Positions 22,876-33,589 of a stretch of DNA of 64,000 nucleotides are shown in pieces. This stretch comes from Heracleum sosnowskyi (lineage: Eukaryota; Streptophyta; Magnoliopsida; Apiales; Apiaceae). The stretch is taken from positions 2,909,001-2,973,000 of the forward strand of contig JAUIZM010000012.1 in NCBI GenBank assembly GCA_030848705.1. Reading direction: 5' to 3'. Below the pieces are notes generated by a model. The model made no database searches and was not told the origin of the DNA. It saw only the letters and a program-made list of their open reading frames with translations. Made by a program: the position numbers and the translations under genes. How positions within the stretch are numbered: the stretch's first letter is position 1; each line of letters starts with the position of its first letter.

Positions 22876-23194
22876 TGTTAATAATAATTAATCTTAAACT
22901 CGTTTTAAGATTTATTTTATTTTAATTGTAGTAATGTTTTTCAGCATTTGATTTAGTCCAGAGAGATTTTAGGAGTGTAGTTCAATAAGGGAAGTAGTAG
23001 AGTAAGTTTAGGGAATGTGGGTAGTTAGTTTCCGAGCAAGTAGCCACTACGTGTGGGATTTGATATTTATTTACTTGTAATCTTCATTTTCATTGATCAA
23101 TAACAAGAAGAGAGAGTTCACTCTATACGTGAGATTACTGTGTGTGCATTGTAAGAGTGAAAGTGTGTGTGTGTCTGCAGATTCAAAACCAACA
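22876..23194 (+). repeat. Copia A 3' LTR
   Basis: 319 bp, aligned without gaps to 18341-18659. The flanking GCCTT (23195-23199) completes the target duplication. Confidence 0.95.
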
Positions 23195-23688
23195 GCCTTT
23201 GTTAGTATAATAAACACATATTCCTTTGTTCCGTAACTATTGTGATCTACAGCTATATCAATTATTGTCGATTTGTTCTATACCTTCTTGATTTTATATT
23301 TGTTTGATATTTATTTTGTTTCTTGATTTTCATTTTTCATTTTTTTTCTTACTTTTTGATTTGATCTTTAAACACTTGTATATGTTTCTTCTATATTGTA
23401 CTTTTATTTGATTTATTCTCTCTGTCACTATATAAAAAATTGGGTTTTAATTGATTTTTGTTAAATGAAGGTATATGTTTCTTCTAATAATGGTCTCAAT
23501 TTTGTTTGCACAGAGTCTGTTTTGAGTGTACTTGTTAGAGGTCTGTAAGCTGATTAAGAAAAAAAAGGACTTATATCATATGTTCCTACTGCATTTCTAT
23601 GAATTCACAATGACAATGCAAGAGCCTACAGATTCCTTAAATATACAATTTAGTTGACCGAACTTTTTATTTTTAATCTTATATTTAG

Positions 23689-26011
23689 GCAAGAAAGAGA
23701 TACTACATTGAAATCAGCAGGGCCAGCTAGTTCGGTAAATCGTTCAGATAGTGATAAGCTAAATTTACTTTTTATTTATTTGTTTCTTTCCCTTATGCGT
23801 ATTCTTCTGTTTGTAATATTCCATTTATTAACTATGGTCAAATTTTTTTAGGAAATGACGAAGGAGAACAAGGGTAAAAAGCCAAAGCGCCTTCAGTTGT
23901 GGGACCGCACACCCACAACAGCAACTTCGAGGAGGGCTAATAAAGGGAAGGTTTACACTTCGCCAGAGGTCATGGCAATTGCGGTTAGTGTAAACCTGTA
24001 CTTTTATTGTTTTGTATGCACTTATTTTAGTTACTGTTTTTAAGTACAAGAATTGTTTTTATACGATCTTAAACTAGAGTAAAATTTGGTCTCAGCATTT
24101 CATCCTGCTCCTCAAGTGGGTGCCCAACTTCACGTGCTAGATGCACTGAGATAAAAACGTGTCTACTTTACTATATAACCAACATCTGCAACAAATACGA
24201 GGTTGAGACACAAGCAGTAAGCCTACTTTTATTTGTATATTACCTTTTGTTCTTTCATTCCGGTAAATATTTTACAATATTACAAAAGCAGTGCACTAGT
24301 AAGTACCTTAAGCCACTGTATAGTTCACTCTGCATTTAAAATCAAAGGATATCTAACACATGTAAATATCTGCCTTTTCTCTAACTCCTAATGATTCAGG
24401 AGTTAGAGAATAATTAAATTTGAACTATACATGCCTAAATAGGTTGTTCTAACATTTTTTAATGTTGCTAATTTAAGATTAATGTAGCAGGCCTAGCTAT
24501 GTCCAGGTAGTGATAAGATTTCTGGAATATTGTTCCTGTTTAAGAACTTAGAGTAAAATGGGAAGCCTGTGCTACACCAGAACTGGTTACCTCTTTATAA
24601 AAATGAATTTTAGTAAACTACTTAGAAAAATGATGGAACTTGAATTCAGCACTACAATGCTATTCTTTGTGAAAATAGGAACACAATCAAACGGCGGAGG
24701 GACCTTTGGTTGAAACAGAACCAGCATTTTAGCTACTCCTGGACCAGCGGTGCACTCTTCTTTGTTCTCTAGGTTGATAGCACCTGGTGAACCCTGAGAT
24801 AAGCCAACGAATAGGGAATTGACATTAACAAGATAATCTAGTGTTTTAATAGTAAACCAAAATTTAAATTAAAGTTGACCACTATTTGACAACTTCTATT
24901 GAAGATGCATCTTAGTGAAAACATTGAAACATAGAATACAAAGACTGAAACTTATACACACTCGAGATTACTCTTTTTAGAGAGTATGAAAAATATAAAT
25001 GCAAGTAAAACGACAATATTAGAAATCAAGTGGATCAGTTTATATATCTTGAACTAGGATTATTTTGGTGAATTACATATTTAACTGCTTCTTTGTTTTG
25101 GTTAGTAGAGATAAAGAAGTTCATATTTATTACTTTCCAAAATACTGATGTTTAGTGGGATGCATGTCTCGTACTTTCAGTGCCATCAAAACTGAGGGAT
25201 TTTTTTAATTTACTACTCACGTCAGCGGTAAATAAAAAAATTTATTCTAGATCCCTGCCTCCTTAATCGTACCTATCCTTGCTTTACAAGTTTGATTTTG
25301 ATTCATTTATTATTGGTATAAATTTTATTTACTTACTTTAATTCCTGAAATTGGGTGAAATATTTTATTTTTGTTGCTCTAAAAAGTTTAATTTTAGAAA
25401 ATCAAAGGACCTCTAACACATGTAAATATCTGTTTGTGTGGGTGATAAAATCAAAGGATCACCTGAATCATTAGGAATTAGGGAATTATTAAATTTCATC
25501 TATACGCATGCCTAAATAGGTTGTTCTAACATTTTTTAATGTTGTTAATTTAAGGTTAATGTAGCAGGTCTAGCTATGTCCAGGTATAGTGATAAGCTAA
25601 GTTCGTTAATCAGAAATGACCATCAAATCCGAAGTATAAACATATAGTTGCATTATGAGTTTTCGAGTATACACAAAAAGTTTGGTCAAATATTTTCTGC
25701 ATTATGCAAAAGTCTAAAAATATTAGAATTGTTATATATTTCTGATTAACCATTTCTAATTATAGGTCTGTTAATTTGATGAGTTGTAGCTCTGTCACTT
25801 CTTCTGGTATAGTTTAATGATAATAATGTGTTTGCGGTGTTTTCAGTTTGATGTATGCATTTATATTTGTTTTTTGCAGGCAATGGAGGAAGCAAATCAA
25901 GAATTCCCAGATGGGGAAAGCTCTGAATATGGTGAGTCTGAGGGCGAGGATGGTGAAGATCGTGAAGCTTGTGCAGATTGCGAAAGTGACCATGGTGATG
26001 CTGAAATGTGA
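23689..26011 (+). CDS. Small multi-exon gene inside CACTA-1A, product unknown
   Basis: Inferred exons are 23689-23734, 23852-23983 and 25880-26011, each bordered by plausible AG acceptors and GT donors; an untranslated exon may lie near 18150-18242. From the ATG at 23855 the exons join in frame to give an 86-residue protein. It has a basic N-terminus (MTKENKGKKPKRLQLWD) and a very acidic C-terminus (GESSEYGESEGEDGED). The 46-bp exon also reads through in frame upstream of that ATG, so the true start may be earlier. I recognise no domain. Its place downstream of tnp2 and before the 3' terminus is where CACTA elements carry their second gene, but similarity to known second proteins is not visible. 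It may be degenerate or a captured host gene. Copia A sits in its proposed first intron. Confidence 0.4.
24330..24525. repeat. Intronic direct repeat, copy 1
   Basis: This segment is repeated at about 25398-25595. Shared blocks include CTAACACATGTAAATATCTG, CCTAAATAGGTTGTTCTAAC and TAGCTATGTCCAGGTA. Both copies lie in the long last intron of the gene above. This copy contains a short palindrome (CTCTAACTCCT...AGGAGTTAGAG). Confidence 0.8.
25398..25595. repeat. Intronic direct repeat, copy 2
   Basis: Diverged copy of 24330-24525, with a small extra insertion (about 25430-25460). It may reflect an old segmental duplication inside the CACTA element. The DNA between the copies (24526-25397) has no ORF or other structure that I can see. 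Confidence 0.75.
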
Positions 26012-26379
26012 TGTGTCTGATCTAGGAATCCGTTGCTCGGGTTTTTGTTATTGTAATGTTGAAAATTAAGTTGACTGGATATTGTCTAATATGTCAACTG
26101 TTATTTTGTGTTGTGTGATGTCTCGTAACTAAACTTTGCTGATCAGAAGTAGCTTTTGTTTTGATAGTTTGGTACTGAACTTAATTAAGTAATTTCTGTT
26201 TCGATGTAATGGTGATCAAGGATATTGGTGAACTTTGTTGGTTTGTAATGAATGAATGTAATGTTGTGTTGTGTATGGTTGATTTCTTGTTTCTTTAAGG
26301 TTTACGCTTTTAAGTTTCAGATTATGATTTTAGCTGGTGGTAGTGGTAGTATTCTGGCATGATTCATTTTTTTTTGCCA

Positions 26380-26966
26380 TAAACTGGCCCAGAAAACTGA
26401 CTATCTTCTATCTATTACTGACCCCAGTTCATGGGGAACACATATCTATAAATCTGACCATATTCATTGCCTAATGGTTGGTTATAACTAGTCAGAAAAA
26501 GGTATTTTAGTGACCAATTTTTTTCTGACCAATGATGGGAGGTTACAAGGTTACTTTACCGACTCGTCTTTTCCGACCAACCGTAGTAGGTTATAATGTG
26601 ACATTAGTGACCATGATTTTCCGAACAAGCGTGGTAGGTTATAATGTGACATTACCGACCACTCTTTTTGACCATGATTGGTAGATTATGATGTGACGTG
26701 GCAATGTACACGTGGTTGCCACATTGTATGTGGGGCCAATCAGCAGACAAGTGGAATGTGATAACCGATCATTTTTTTGGTCGGATAACGGTCGGTATTA
26801 ATAATTATAACCGGTCGAGCGGTCTTTTACGACCAGATTTTAACCGATCACTCTCATCGATCGGTGGTGGTCGATTTTGATGGTCATTTCTAGCCGAATA
26901 GACTCATTTCTGACCAAATTTGATGACCAAATTTGATGATCAGAAATGTGCGATTTTCTTGTAGTG
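26380..26966 (+). repeat. CACTA-1A 3' subterminal repeats and terminus
   Basis: Dense repeats of GACCA, CCGACCA and GGTAGGTTATAATGTGACATTA-type units, ending in GATTTTCTTGTAGTG at 26966. Transposases of this class bind such subterminal arrays, and the final 13 bases are a CACTA-type inverted terminus. The three bases that follow (TTA) would be the target duplication, but its partner is not in view. Confidence 0.75.
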
Positions 26967-27696
26967 TTATCATTGCAGGAAGACCCACATTCTGTGATGA
27001 CTCAATGAGTATGATTTGTAATTTGGATATAACATCTTTTTCATTTTTCAACCTCATTAGAGGACGAGACTATGCATTATTCCATTTATGTGTTAGTCAC
27101 TTCACTTTACAAAATAATAGTGGCAAAACTTGTATTTTCATTGAAAGTTTTATGAATATCAATATGTTATAAAACGTATCCAATTTAGTTCTATAACTTT
27201 CAATCAGAAATGAGGTTAAGCCGCTCATATAAATGAACGAAGACACCCAAAAATTAAGTGTCTTAGGTACATATTTTTTCGAATAAGGAAATAAACTATA
27301 TAAAATACATAAAGATACATGAAAATTAAAACAACAAGCAGCTCGACTTTTTTTTTTTTGGAAAAGGAACACTAGTGACAAATAACGATATTAAAAATAT
27401 CAAAAAAGATATTATTTGAACTTGATTTTATTATAGTTTTAGGCACAAAAATCTAATTCGCTTGGGAATTGCAATATTTGAGGCCGACCATACTTCTTGT
27501 GGTTAACAAAAAAAGTTCTATAACTTCAGGTGGTACTATTATTTTTCTGGTGGTTAACATGGGCTGGTCGAGTTTAACTTTGGCTAATGGCAAAAGCTGT
27601 TTTTCAATCAACTAAAACAAAATGCCATATGTGTGCATTTATATCAATTTCATCAATAAAAATATCTTATATTATCATATCATTATAATTAATTAT
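26967..27696. other. Intergenic DNA between CACTA-1A and copia B
   Basis: No convincing gene. The short ORFs at 26933-27172 and 27097-27381 lack any recognisable motif. The last five bases (ATTAT, 27692-27696) are the left target duplication of copia B. Confidence 0.6.
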
Positions 27697-27994
27697 TGTT
27701 GGCTTAATCTAAACATACTCTAAATAAGTTAGAATTAGTCAATAAATATTTTAGTTATTTGCTTTGTTTTTGTATCCGTTTGGTAGTATCATACTTGGTC
27801 TAAGTGAGTTAGAGTGATTGTAGGAGTGTGTTGAAAGAGTGGCATTACATCACGAATGTGATGCTGGTTTTATGCAACCACCTCGTTAGCCAGTTTTTTC
27901 TTTCTTTAAAAGGCCTTGTAAAATCTTTTTGTTTGAATTTATAAGAAGCAGTACTTCCTTCCAATCCATAGCTTATATACGCTTTATCTCTATA
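27697..27994 (+). repeat. Copia B 5' LTR
   Basis: 298 bp from TGTTGGCTTAATC to CTCTATA. The same length as the 3' LTR with ten substitutions and no gaps. Confidence 0.93.
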
Positions 27995-27996
27995 CG

Positions 27997-28009
27997 TGGT
28001 ATCAGAGCC
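27997..28009 (+). promoter_or_regulatory. Copia B primer-binding site
   Basis: TGGTATCAGAGCC starts two bases after the 5' LTR, initiator methionine tRNA type. Confidence 0.92.
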
Positions 28010-28038
28010 AATCAAATAGCATACGTAGCCAATACGAC

Positions 28039-31000
28039 ATGGAAACGGGCAAGACCAAGGAGAGCTCGTTCGGGTTGAGTTATCCAATGCTCACAAAGAC
28101 GAACTACATAGTGTGGGCACTTAGAATGAAGGTCTTCATGCAAGCTCTCAGTGTATGGGAGGCTGTGGAACCCAAAGACACTAAGACTGTGATAGAAGGC
28201 AAGACTGACAAGCGAGCTCTAGCTGTTATCTATCAAGGAATTCCCGAGGATATTCTATTGTCCATTTCGGAGAAGAAAACGTCGAAAGAAGCTTGGGATG
28301 TTGTTAAGACAATGAGCCTGGGTGCAGATAAAGTGCAGAAAGTGAGAGCACAAACCCTGAAAGGAGATTTTGAGGCATTGAAAATGGGGGAGACAGAACC
28401 ATTGGACGACTTTTACATGAAGATGAATGGTTTGGTTACCAAAATCAGGGGACTGGGGGAGAAATTGGAAGAGACATATGTACTGAAAAAACTACTTAGA
28501 GCGGTTCCTTCAAGATTTTTGCAAATTGCATCTGCTATTGAACAATTTGGGAACCTTGAGGAGATGTCTACTGAAGAGGTTATTGGCTCGTTGAAGGCTC
28601 ATGACGAGAGAATACGTGGACAAGTAGAACCAAGTCAAGGGAGACTCCTATTGACAGAAGAAGAATGGAGGAAAAAAGAAGGCAATCATGGGCAGTTGCT
28701 TTTGTCTCGAGAAGAATGGCTAAAACGGAACAACAAAGAAGGAACCCGAGGTGGTGGTGGAGATTTCCGTGGGAGAAGTGGTATTCGTGGACCACGGGAC
28801 AGAAGCCAGGTTAGATGTTTCAACTGTTTGGCGTACGGACATTTTTCTGCAGAATGTCGTAAACCTCGAAGAGATAAAGAGTTTCAAAAGGAGGTGAACC
28901 TCTCCAAAGTTCAGGACACTCAGGAAATCCATGAGGATGAGCCAACACTACTAATTGCTGAGCGAGTGGGAGAGAAGAGAACTGAAACTATGTTGCTGAA
29001 AAAGGAGACTATAATTCCACAGCTAAGGTCAGAGACAGATGATTATAGGGAGTCACAAGTGTGGTATTTGGATAATGGAGCTAGCAACCACATGACCGGT
29101 GCACGGGGAAAATTCAGAGATTTGGGTGAGAACGTCACATGAGAAGTGAAATTTGGGGATGGATCCATAGTTGGTATCAAAGGTAAAGGGAGTGTATCTT
29201 TCAAATGCAAGAATGGCGAAGAAAAAACTCTTAGGGATGTATATTACATCCCCACGTTGTGCAATAATATTATCAGCCTTGGCTAATTATCGGAGGAAGG
29301 TAATCGAGTGATACTAAGTGGAGACTACCTGTGGGTGTATGATGATGGAGAAAGACTGCTAATGAAAGTAAGGAAATCGGGGAATAGACTTTACAAGATA
29401 AGTCTAGAGGAGAGTACATCTTTGTGTTTACTGAACAAGAAAGAGGAGGAAACATGGCATTGGCACGCTCGCCTTGGACATGTTAATTTCCAAACAATGG
29501 AATTGATGTCGAAGGAGGAAATGGCATATGGTCTACCGAAGTTGATTCTGCCAACCAGAAAGTGTGAGGGATGCTTGATGTCAAAGCAAACTAGGCAACC
29601 GTTCCCTTCGCAAGCAAATTTTCATGCCAAAGAAGTGCTCGAACTTGTGTACGGAGATATCTGTGGACCGATTTCCTCTCAAACCCCAGCAGGTAATCGC
29701 TACTTCTTTCTTTTGGTTGATGATTTTAGTAGAAAAATGTGGGTCTATATGCTAAAGTCAAAGAGTGAGGCATTTGGTGTGTTTAGAAAATTCAAGTTGT
29801 TTGTTGAAAATAAAGAGAATCAGAAAATTAAGATGTTCCGGACCGATAGGGGTGGAGAATTTTGCTCGAATGAATTCCGAGAATTTTGTGAAGAGGCTGG
29901 TATACAAAGACACTTTACACCGCCCTACACGCCACAACAAAATGGGGTGGTGGAGCGTAGAAACCGGACAGTAGCTGTTATGACTCGAAGTTTCTTGAAA
30001 GGAGCAAAGCTGCCAGCGTTTATGTGGGGCGAAGCAGTGAGACATTCAGTCTATGTGTTGAATTAGTTGCCAACACGTGTGCTAAAGGGAAAAACTCCAT
30101 ACGAGGCCTGGACGGGGTCTAAGCCTAAACTTTAACACATTAGAATGTTTGGATGTATTGCCTACATGAAAATACCGTCGGTATACACAACAAAGTTGGA
30201 TGACCGTGGTAAACCAGTCATTTACCTGGGAAAGGAGCCGGAGACTAAAGCCAATCGTCTGTATGACCCGAAGGAAGGAGTGATTTATGTTAGTCATGAT
30301 GTGCTGTTTCAAGAGGCAGAATTCTGGTTGTGGAATCAACAAGAAAATACTGAGCCCGGTTTTCCTGAAGTTGTTCTTCCTGAGGATGCTTTACCTGACA
30401 TCGGGGCACATGTCACTGACGAGCAGACCGAGTCTGAAAATAGTGAACTAGGGAGTGGCACATATAGCCAGGATGAACCAGTGACTCCAACATTCAGTCA
30501 CAGTGGTTCTTCGACAAGGGAACGTGGTTCAGAGGATTCAAATGCAGCAAGTAGTGAACCCAGAAAGTTTAGACTGCTGAGTGAAGTGTACGATGACACC
30601 GAAGAAAAAGAATTGGCAGATGATTTATTATTGCTGAGTATCGAAGAACCTAGTTTGTTTGAGACAGCAGTACAAGGAAAGGAATGGAGAAAGGCGATGG
30701 AGACAGAACTTGAGGCAATCGAAAGAAACAATACATGGAGATTGACAGACTTACCGAAGGGTCACAAGGAAATTGGGTTGAAATGGGTATACAAAATCAA
30801 AAAGGATTCTAATGGAGTTATTGTGAAGTATAAGGCCAGACTCGTGGCGAAGGGTTATGTACAAAAATAGGGAATAGATTTTGAAGAAACGTTTGCTCCT
30901 GTAACCCGTCTAGAAACTGTTCTCTTGTTACTTGAACTTGCAGCAACAAATAGTTGGGAAGTACACCATTTAGACGTGGAATCGGCATTCCTTAATGGTG

Positions 31001-32187
31001 AAATGGAGGAGGAAGTGTATGTAGTGCAGCCAGTTGGTTATGAAGTCAAGGGACAAGAATGAATAGTTTTTAGGTTCTTGAAAGCTCTGTACGGACTACG
31101 ATAAGCTCCACGAGCATGGTATGCTCGCTTGAGGAAGTTCTTAGAACGACTGGGATTTGAGAAGTGTCCATACGAACATGCAGTTTACACCAAACGTCAA
31201 GGTAACGAGTCATTGATAATTGGTGTATATGTGGACGATTTGTTAGTCACAGGTTCAAACACAAGCAATATCGTGAAGTTCACAGAGCAGATGAACAAAG
31301 AATTTGATATGAGCAATTTGGGAAAACTCTCGTATTATCTTGGCATAGAGGTTGCTCAAAGGAAGGGGCTTATAGAATTGAAGCAGTCTGCATACGCAAG
31401 AAAGATACTAGAGGCTGCAGGAATGATAGACTGTAATCCAAGTAAGTACCCTATGGAATCAAAGATTCAACTACACAGGGATGAGACGGGAAAAGCAGTG
31501 GATGCCTCAAAGTACAGAAGCTTAGTTGGTGGCCTTCGTTATCTGGTTCATACAAGACCAGATATATCATTTGTTGTTGGTATGATAAGTCGATTCATGG
31601 AACGACCCACCGTGTTGCATCTGAGTGCTGTGAAACGTATTCTTCGCTACATAAAAGGAACGATAGACTATGGTTTGATCTACGCAAAGGGAACATGAAA
31701 TCATCTACTATTAGGATATACGGATAACGACTTTGCTGGGAACAGTGACGATCAAAGAAGTACTGGTGGTATGGTATTTTATCTAAGTGAGAGTCTAATA
31801 ACTTGGGTATCTCAGAAACAACGCTGTGTGGCCTTATCATCGTGCGAAGCTGAATTTATGGCTACAACAGCAGCAACATGTCAAGGTTTGTGGCTTCAGA
31901 AATTGCTAGCTCAGATTACTGGTATGGAAACAGAACCGGTTACATTGTATGTTGATAACAGGTCGGCTATAGACCTGTCAAAGAATCCAGTATTTCATGG
32001 CCATAGTAAACATATTGATATGCGGTTTCACTTCATCCGGGAGTGTGTAGAGCGTGGGGATATTGTTATTAAGCATGTCAATTCAGAAAACCAGCGTGCA
32101 GATGTTCTCACCAAAGCTATGTCTGCTATTAAGTTCGAACAAATGCGAGAATTGCTGGGTATCAGGAAGCTTGCAACGTGTGTTTAG
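28039..32187 (+). pseudogene. Copia B gag-pol with eight in-frame stops
   Basis: The whole polyprotein lies in one reading frame with no frameshift, interrupted by stops at 29140, 29284, 30064, 30133, 30868, 31060, 31102 and 31696. The normal stop is at 32185-32187. Domains in order: Gag with a CCHC knuckle (CFNCLAYGHFSAEC, 28816-28857); protease DNGAS (about 29074); pre-integrase HARLGH (about 29464); integrase with DRGGEF (about 29848) and VVERRN; reverse transcriptase with YVDDLL (about 31228); and RNase H with SCEAEF (about 31840). At 29284 and 31102 copia A has glutamine codons, so C-to-T changes explain those stops. It is closely related to copia A. It could not make a functional polyprotein. 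Confidence 0.93.
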
Positions 32188-32201
32188 ATTAAGGGGGAGT
32201 G

Positions 32202-32499
32202 TGTTGGCTTAATATTAACATACTCTAAATAAGTTAGAATTAGTCAATAAATATTTTAGTTATTTGCTTTGTTTTTGTATCCGTTTGGTAGTATCAGACT
32301 TGGTCTAAGTGTGTTAGAGTGATTGTAGGAGTGTGTTGAAAGAGTGGCGTTACATCATGAATGTGATGCTGGTTTTATGCAACCACCTCGTTAGCCAGTT
32401 TTTTCTTTCTTTAAAAGGCCTTGTAAAATCTTTCTGTTTGAATTAATAAGAAGCATTACTTCCTTCCAATCCATAGCTCATATACGCTTTATCTCTATA
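32202..32499 (+). repeat. Copia B 3' LTR
   Basis: 298 bp, preceded by the polypurine tract AAGGGGGAGTG (32191-32201) and followed by ATTAT (32500-32504). Confidence 0.93.
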
Positions 32500-32710
32500 A
32501 TTATCACCTCAATTTATAATTAATTTTGATGCCCTGTTTAATACCTATAATATCACTCATATTATATATGCATATAAAAATTTAAAGCCGCCTACATACA
32601 TTATTGACTTACATGCATGAGAATCTTCATAGCTTTAGAGTTTTGACAGATTTCTTTTGGATAATGTATGTTTTTTCATACCCTAATTTGTTTAGGTGAA
32701 AAGAAAGAGA
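32500..32710. other. Intergenic DNA between copia B and CACTA-2
   Basis: About 210 bp of AT-rich sequence with no feature apart from the ATTAT duplication at its left and the AGA target duplication (32708-32710) at its right. Confidence 0.7.
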
Positions 32711-32738
32711 CACTACACCATAGATTGGCTATAGCAAC
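32711..32738 (+). repeat. CACTA-2 left terminal inverted repeat
   Basis: 28 bp beginning CACTACACCATAGATTGG, perfectly complementary to 40029-40056. Confidence 0.97.
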
Positions 32739-33589
32739 CAGAATTTTAAAAAATGATAGAAAACCATTGCTATTGATTAGCATTTTCAGATGAGTTTTTA
32801 TAACTTCAGATGTACCGTAACGCTATTTAAAAACCATTACGATAGAGTTTAAAAAGTCTAAAAATTGAAAGATATTGCAATGGTTTAAAACGCAGTTGCT
32901 ATAGATAGCATAAAAAACCCACAAATTTTAGGCGTGCTACCAAAATAAAAATTTAAGCGGGCTTTCTAAAATAATTGGGCGCTCAAGTAAAAATGCTAAA
33001 ACATCAGAAGGCGGGGCAATAATTGACTAAACACAAACAAAGAAAATCAAAAATCTCTCAGACACACAAACACAAAAACACTCGACTAAACACTCTCAAA
33101 GAAAATCAAAACACTCTCAAAGAAAATCGAAGACCAGAAGCTCTAAAAATCGAAGACCAGAAGCTCTGAAAATCAAAGATTAAAGCTCTAAAAATAGGTA
33201 TGTTCATTTCGACTTTGGGGTTTTTTTGTTCAAATCAATTTTCTGATTTTGGGCTTTTTTGTTCATATCGATTTTGTATGTTTGGGTTATGTTAATTGTA
33301 AATTCAATTAGGGTTTATGTTAATTGTAAATTCAATTAGGGTTTTGTTTGTGCGTTTCAATTAGGGGTTTTGTTTGTGTGTTTCAATTAGGGGTTTTGTG
33401 TTCGATTTTTTATGCTCGTGTTTAGAAATTAGGGGTTTTGTTTTGTTTTGTTTTGTTTGTGGGTTTCAATTAGGGATTTTGTTTTTGTGTTTATAAATTA
33501 AAGTCAGAACTTGCAATGGTTGTAATAATATTTTCTTCCTTTTATATATGTGATTGTTTGTAGAACATTGGGTGAATTGGAATGCAAAG
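32739..33589 (+). promoter_or_regulatory. CACTA-2 5' subterminal region and tnp2 leader
   Basis: 32739-32910 carries repeats related to the terminus (AACCATTGCTATTG, GTTGCTATAGATAGC). A purine-rich leader follows, with about three copies of AAATCGAAGACCAGAAGCTCT (33122-33190). A good donor (AATAG|GTATGT at 33197) and an acceptor (TTTGTAG, ending 33563) suggest a leader intron before the tnp2 start codon. The subterminal repeats are the expected transposase-binding and promoter region. Confidence 0.6.

Larger units (their letters stand above)
18341..23194 (+). mobile_element. Copia A: complete Ty1/copia LTR retrotransposon
   Basis: Two 319-bp LTRs (18341-18659, 22876-23194) flank a primer site, one intact gag-pol ORF and a polypurine tract. 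The element is bordered by the 5-bp target duplication GCCTT (18336-18340 and 23195-23199). I count five LTR differences (about 1.6%), so the insertion is fairly recent. It lies in a presumed intron of the small gene of CACTA-1A, in the same orientation. Confidence 0.96.
16344..26966 (+). mobile_element. CACTA-1A: 3' part of a CACTA (En/Spm) transposon
   Basis: It starts abruptly after the Ty3 LTR with the C-terminal part of a tnp2 transposase. It continues through CGACCA/TTGGTCG-type repeats (about 16930-17165 and 26380-26945), and ends at 26966 with TTTTCTTGTAGTG, the reverse complement of a CACTACAAGAAAA terminus. A second copy at 61014-63803 matches 16344 to about 18117. Copia A is nested inside it. 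The 5' terminus is not visible, so the 3-bp target duplication cannot be tested. Alternatively two CACTA fragments adjoin here, because GACCA-rich repeats occur both right after tnp2 and at the far end. Confidence 0.65.
27697..32499 (+). mobile_element. Copia B: complete but inactivated Ty1/copia element
   Basis: Two 298-bp LTRs (27697-27994, 32202-32499), a primer site, a gag-pol frame and a polypurine tract (AAGGGGGAGTG) are flanked by the target duplication ATTAT (27692-27696, 32500-32504). Ten LTR substitutions (about 3.4%) make it the oldest of the four complete copia elements here. The LTR ends ...CTCTATA, giving TG...TA rather than TG...CA. Confidence 0.95.

Noticed and set aside
29140..29142. 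Programmed stop readthrough in copia B
   Set aside because: There are eight scattered stops of all three types, not one at a gag-pol border, so decay is the better explanation.
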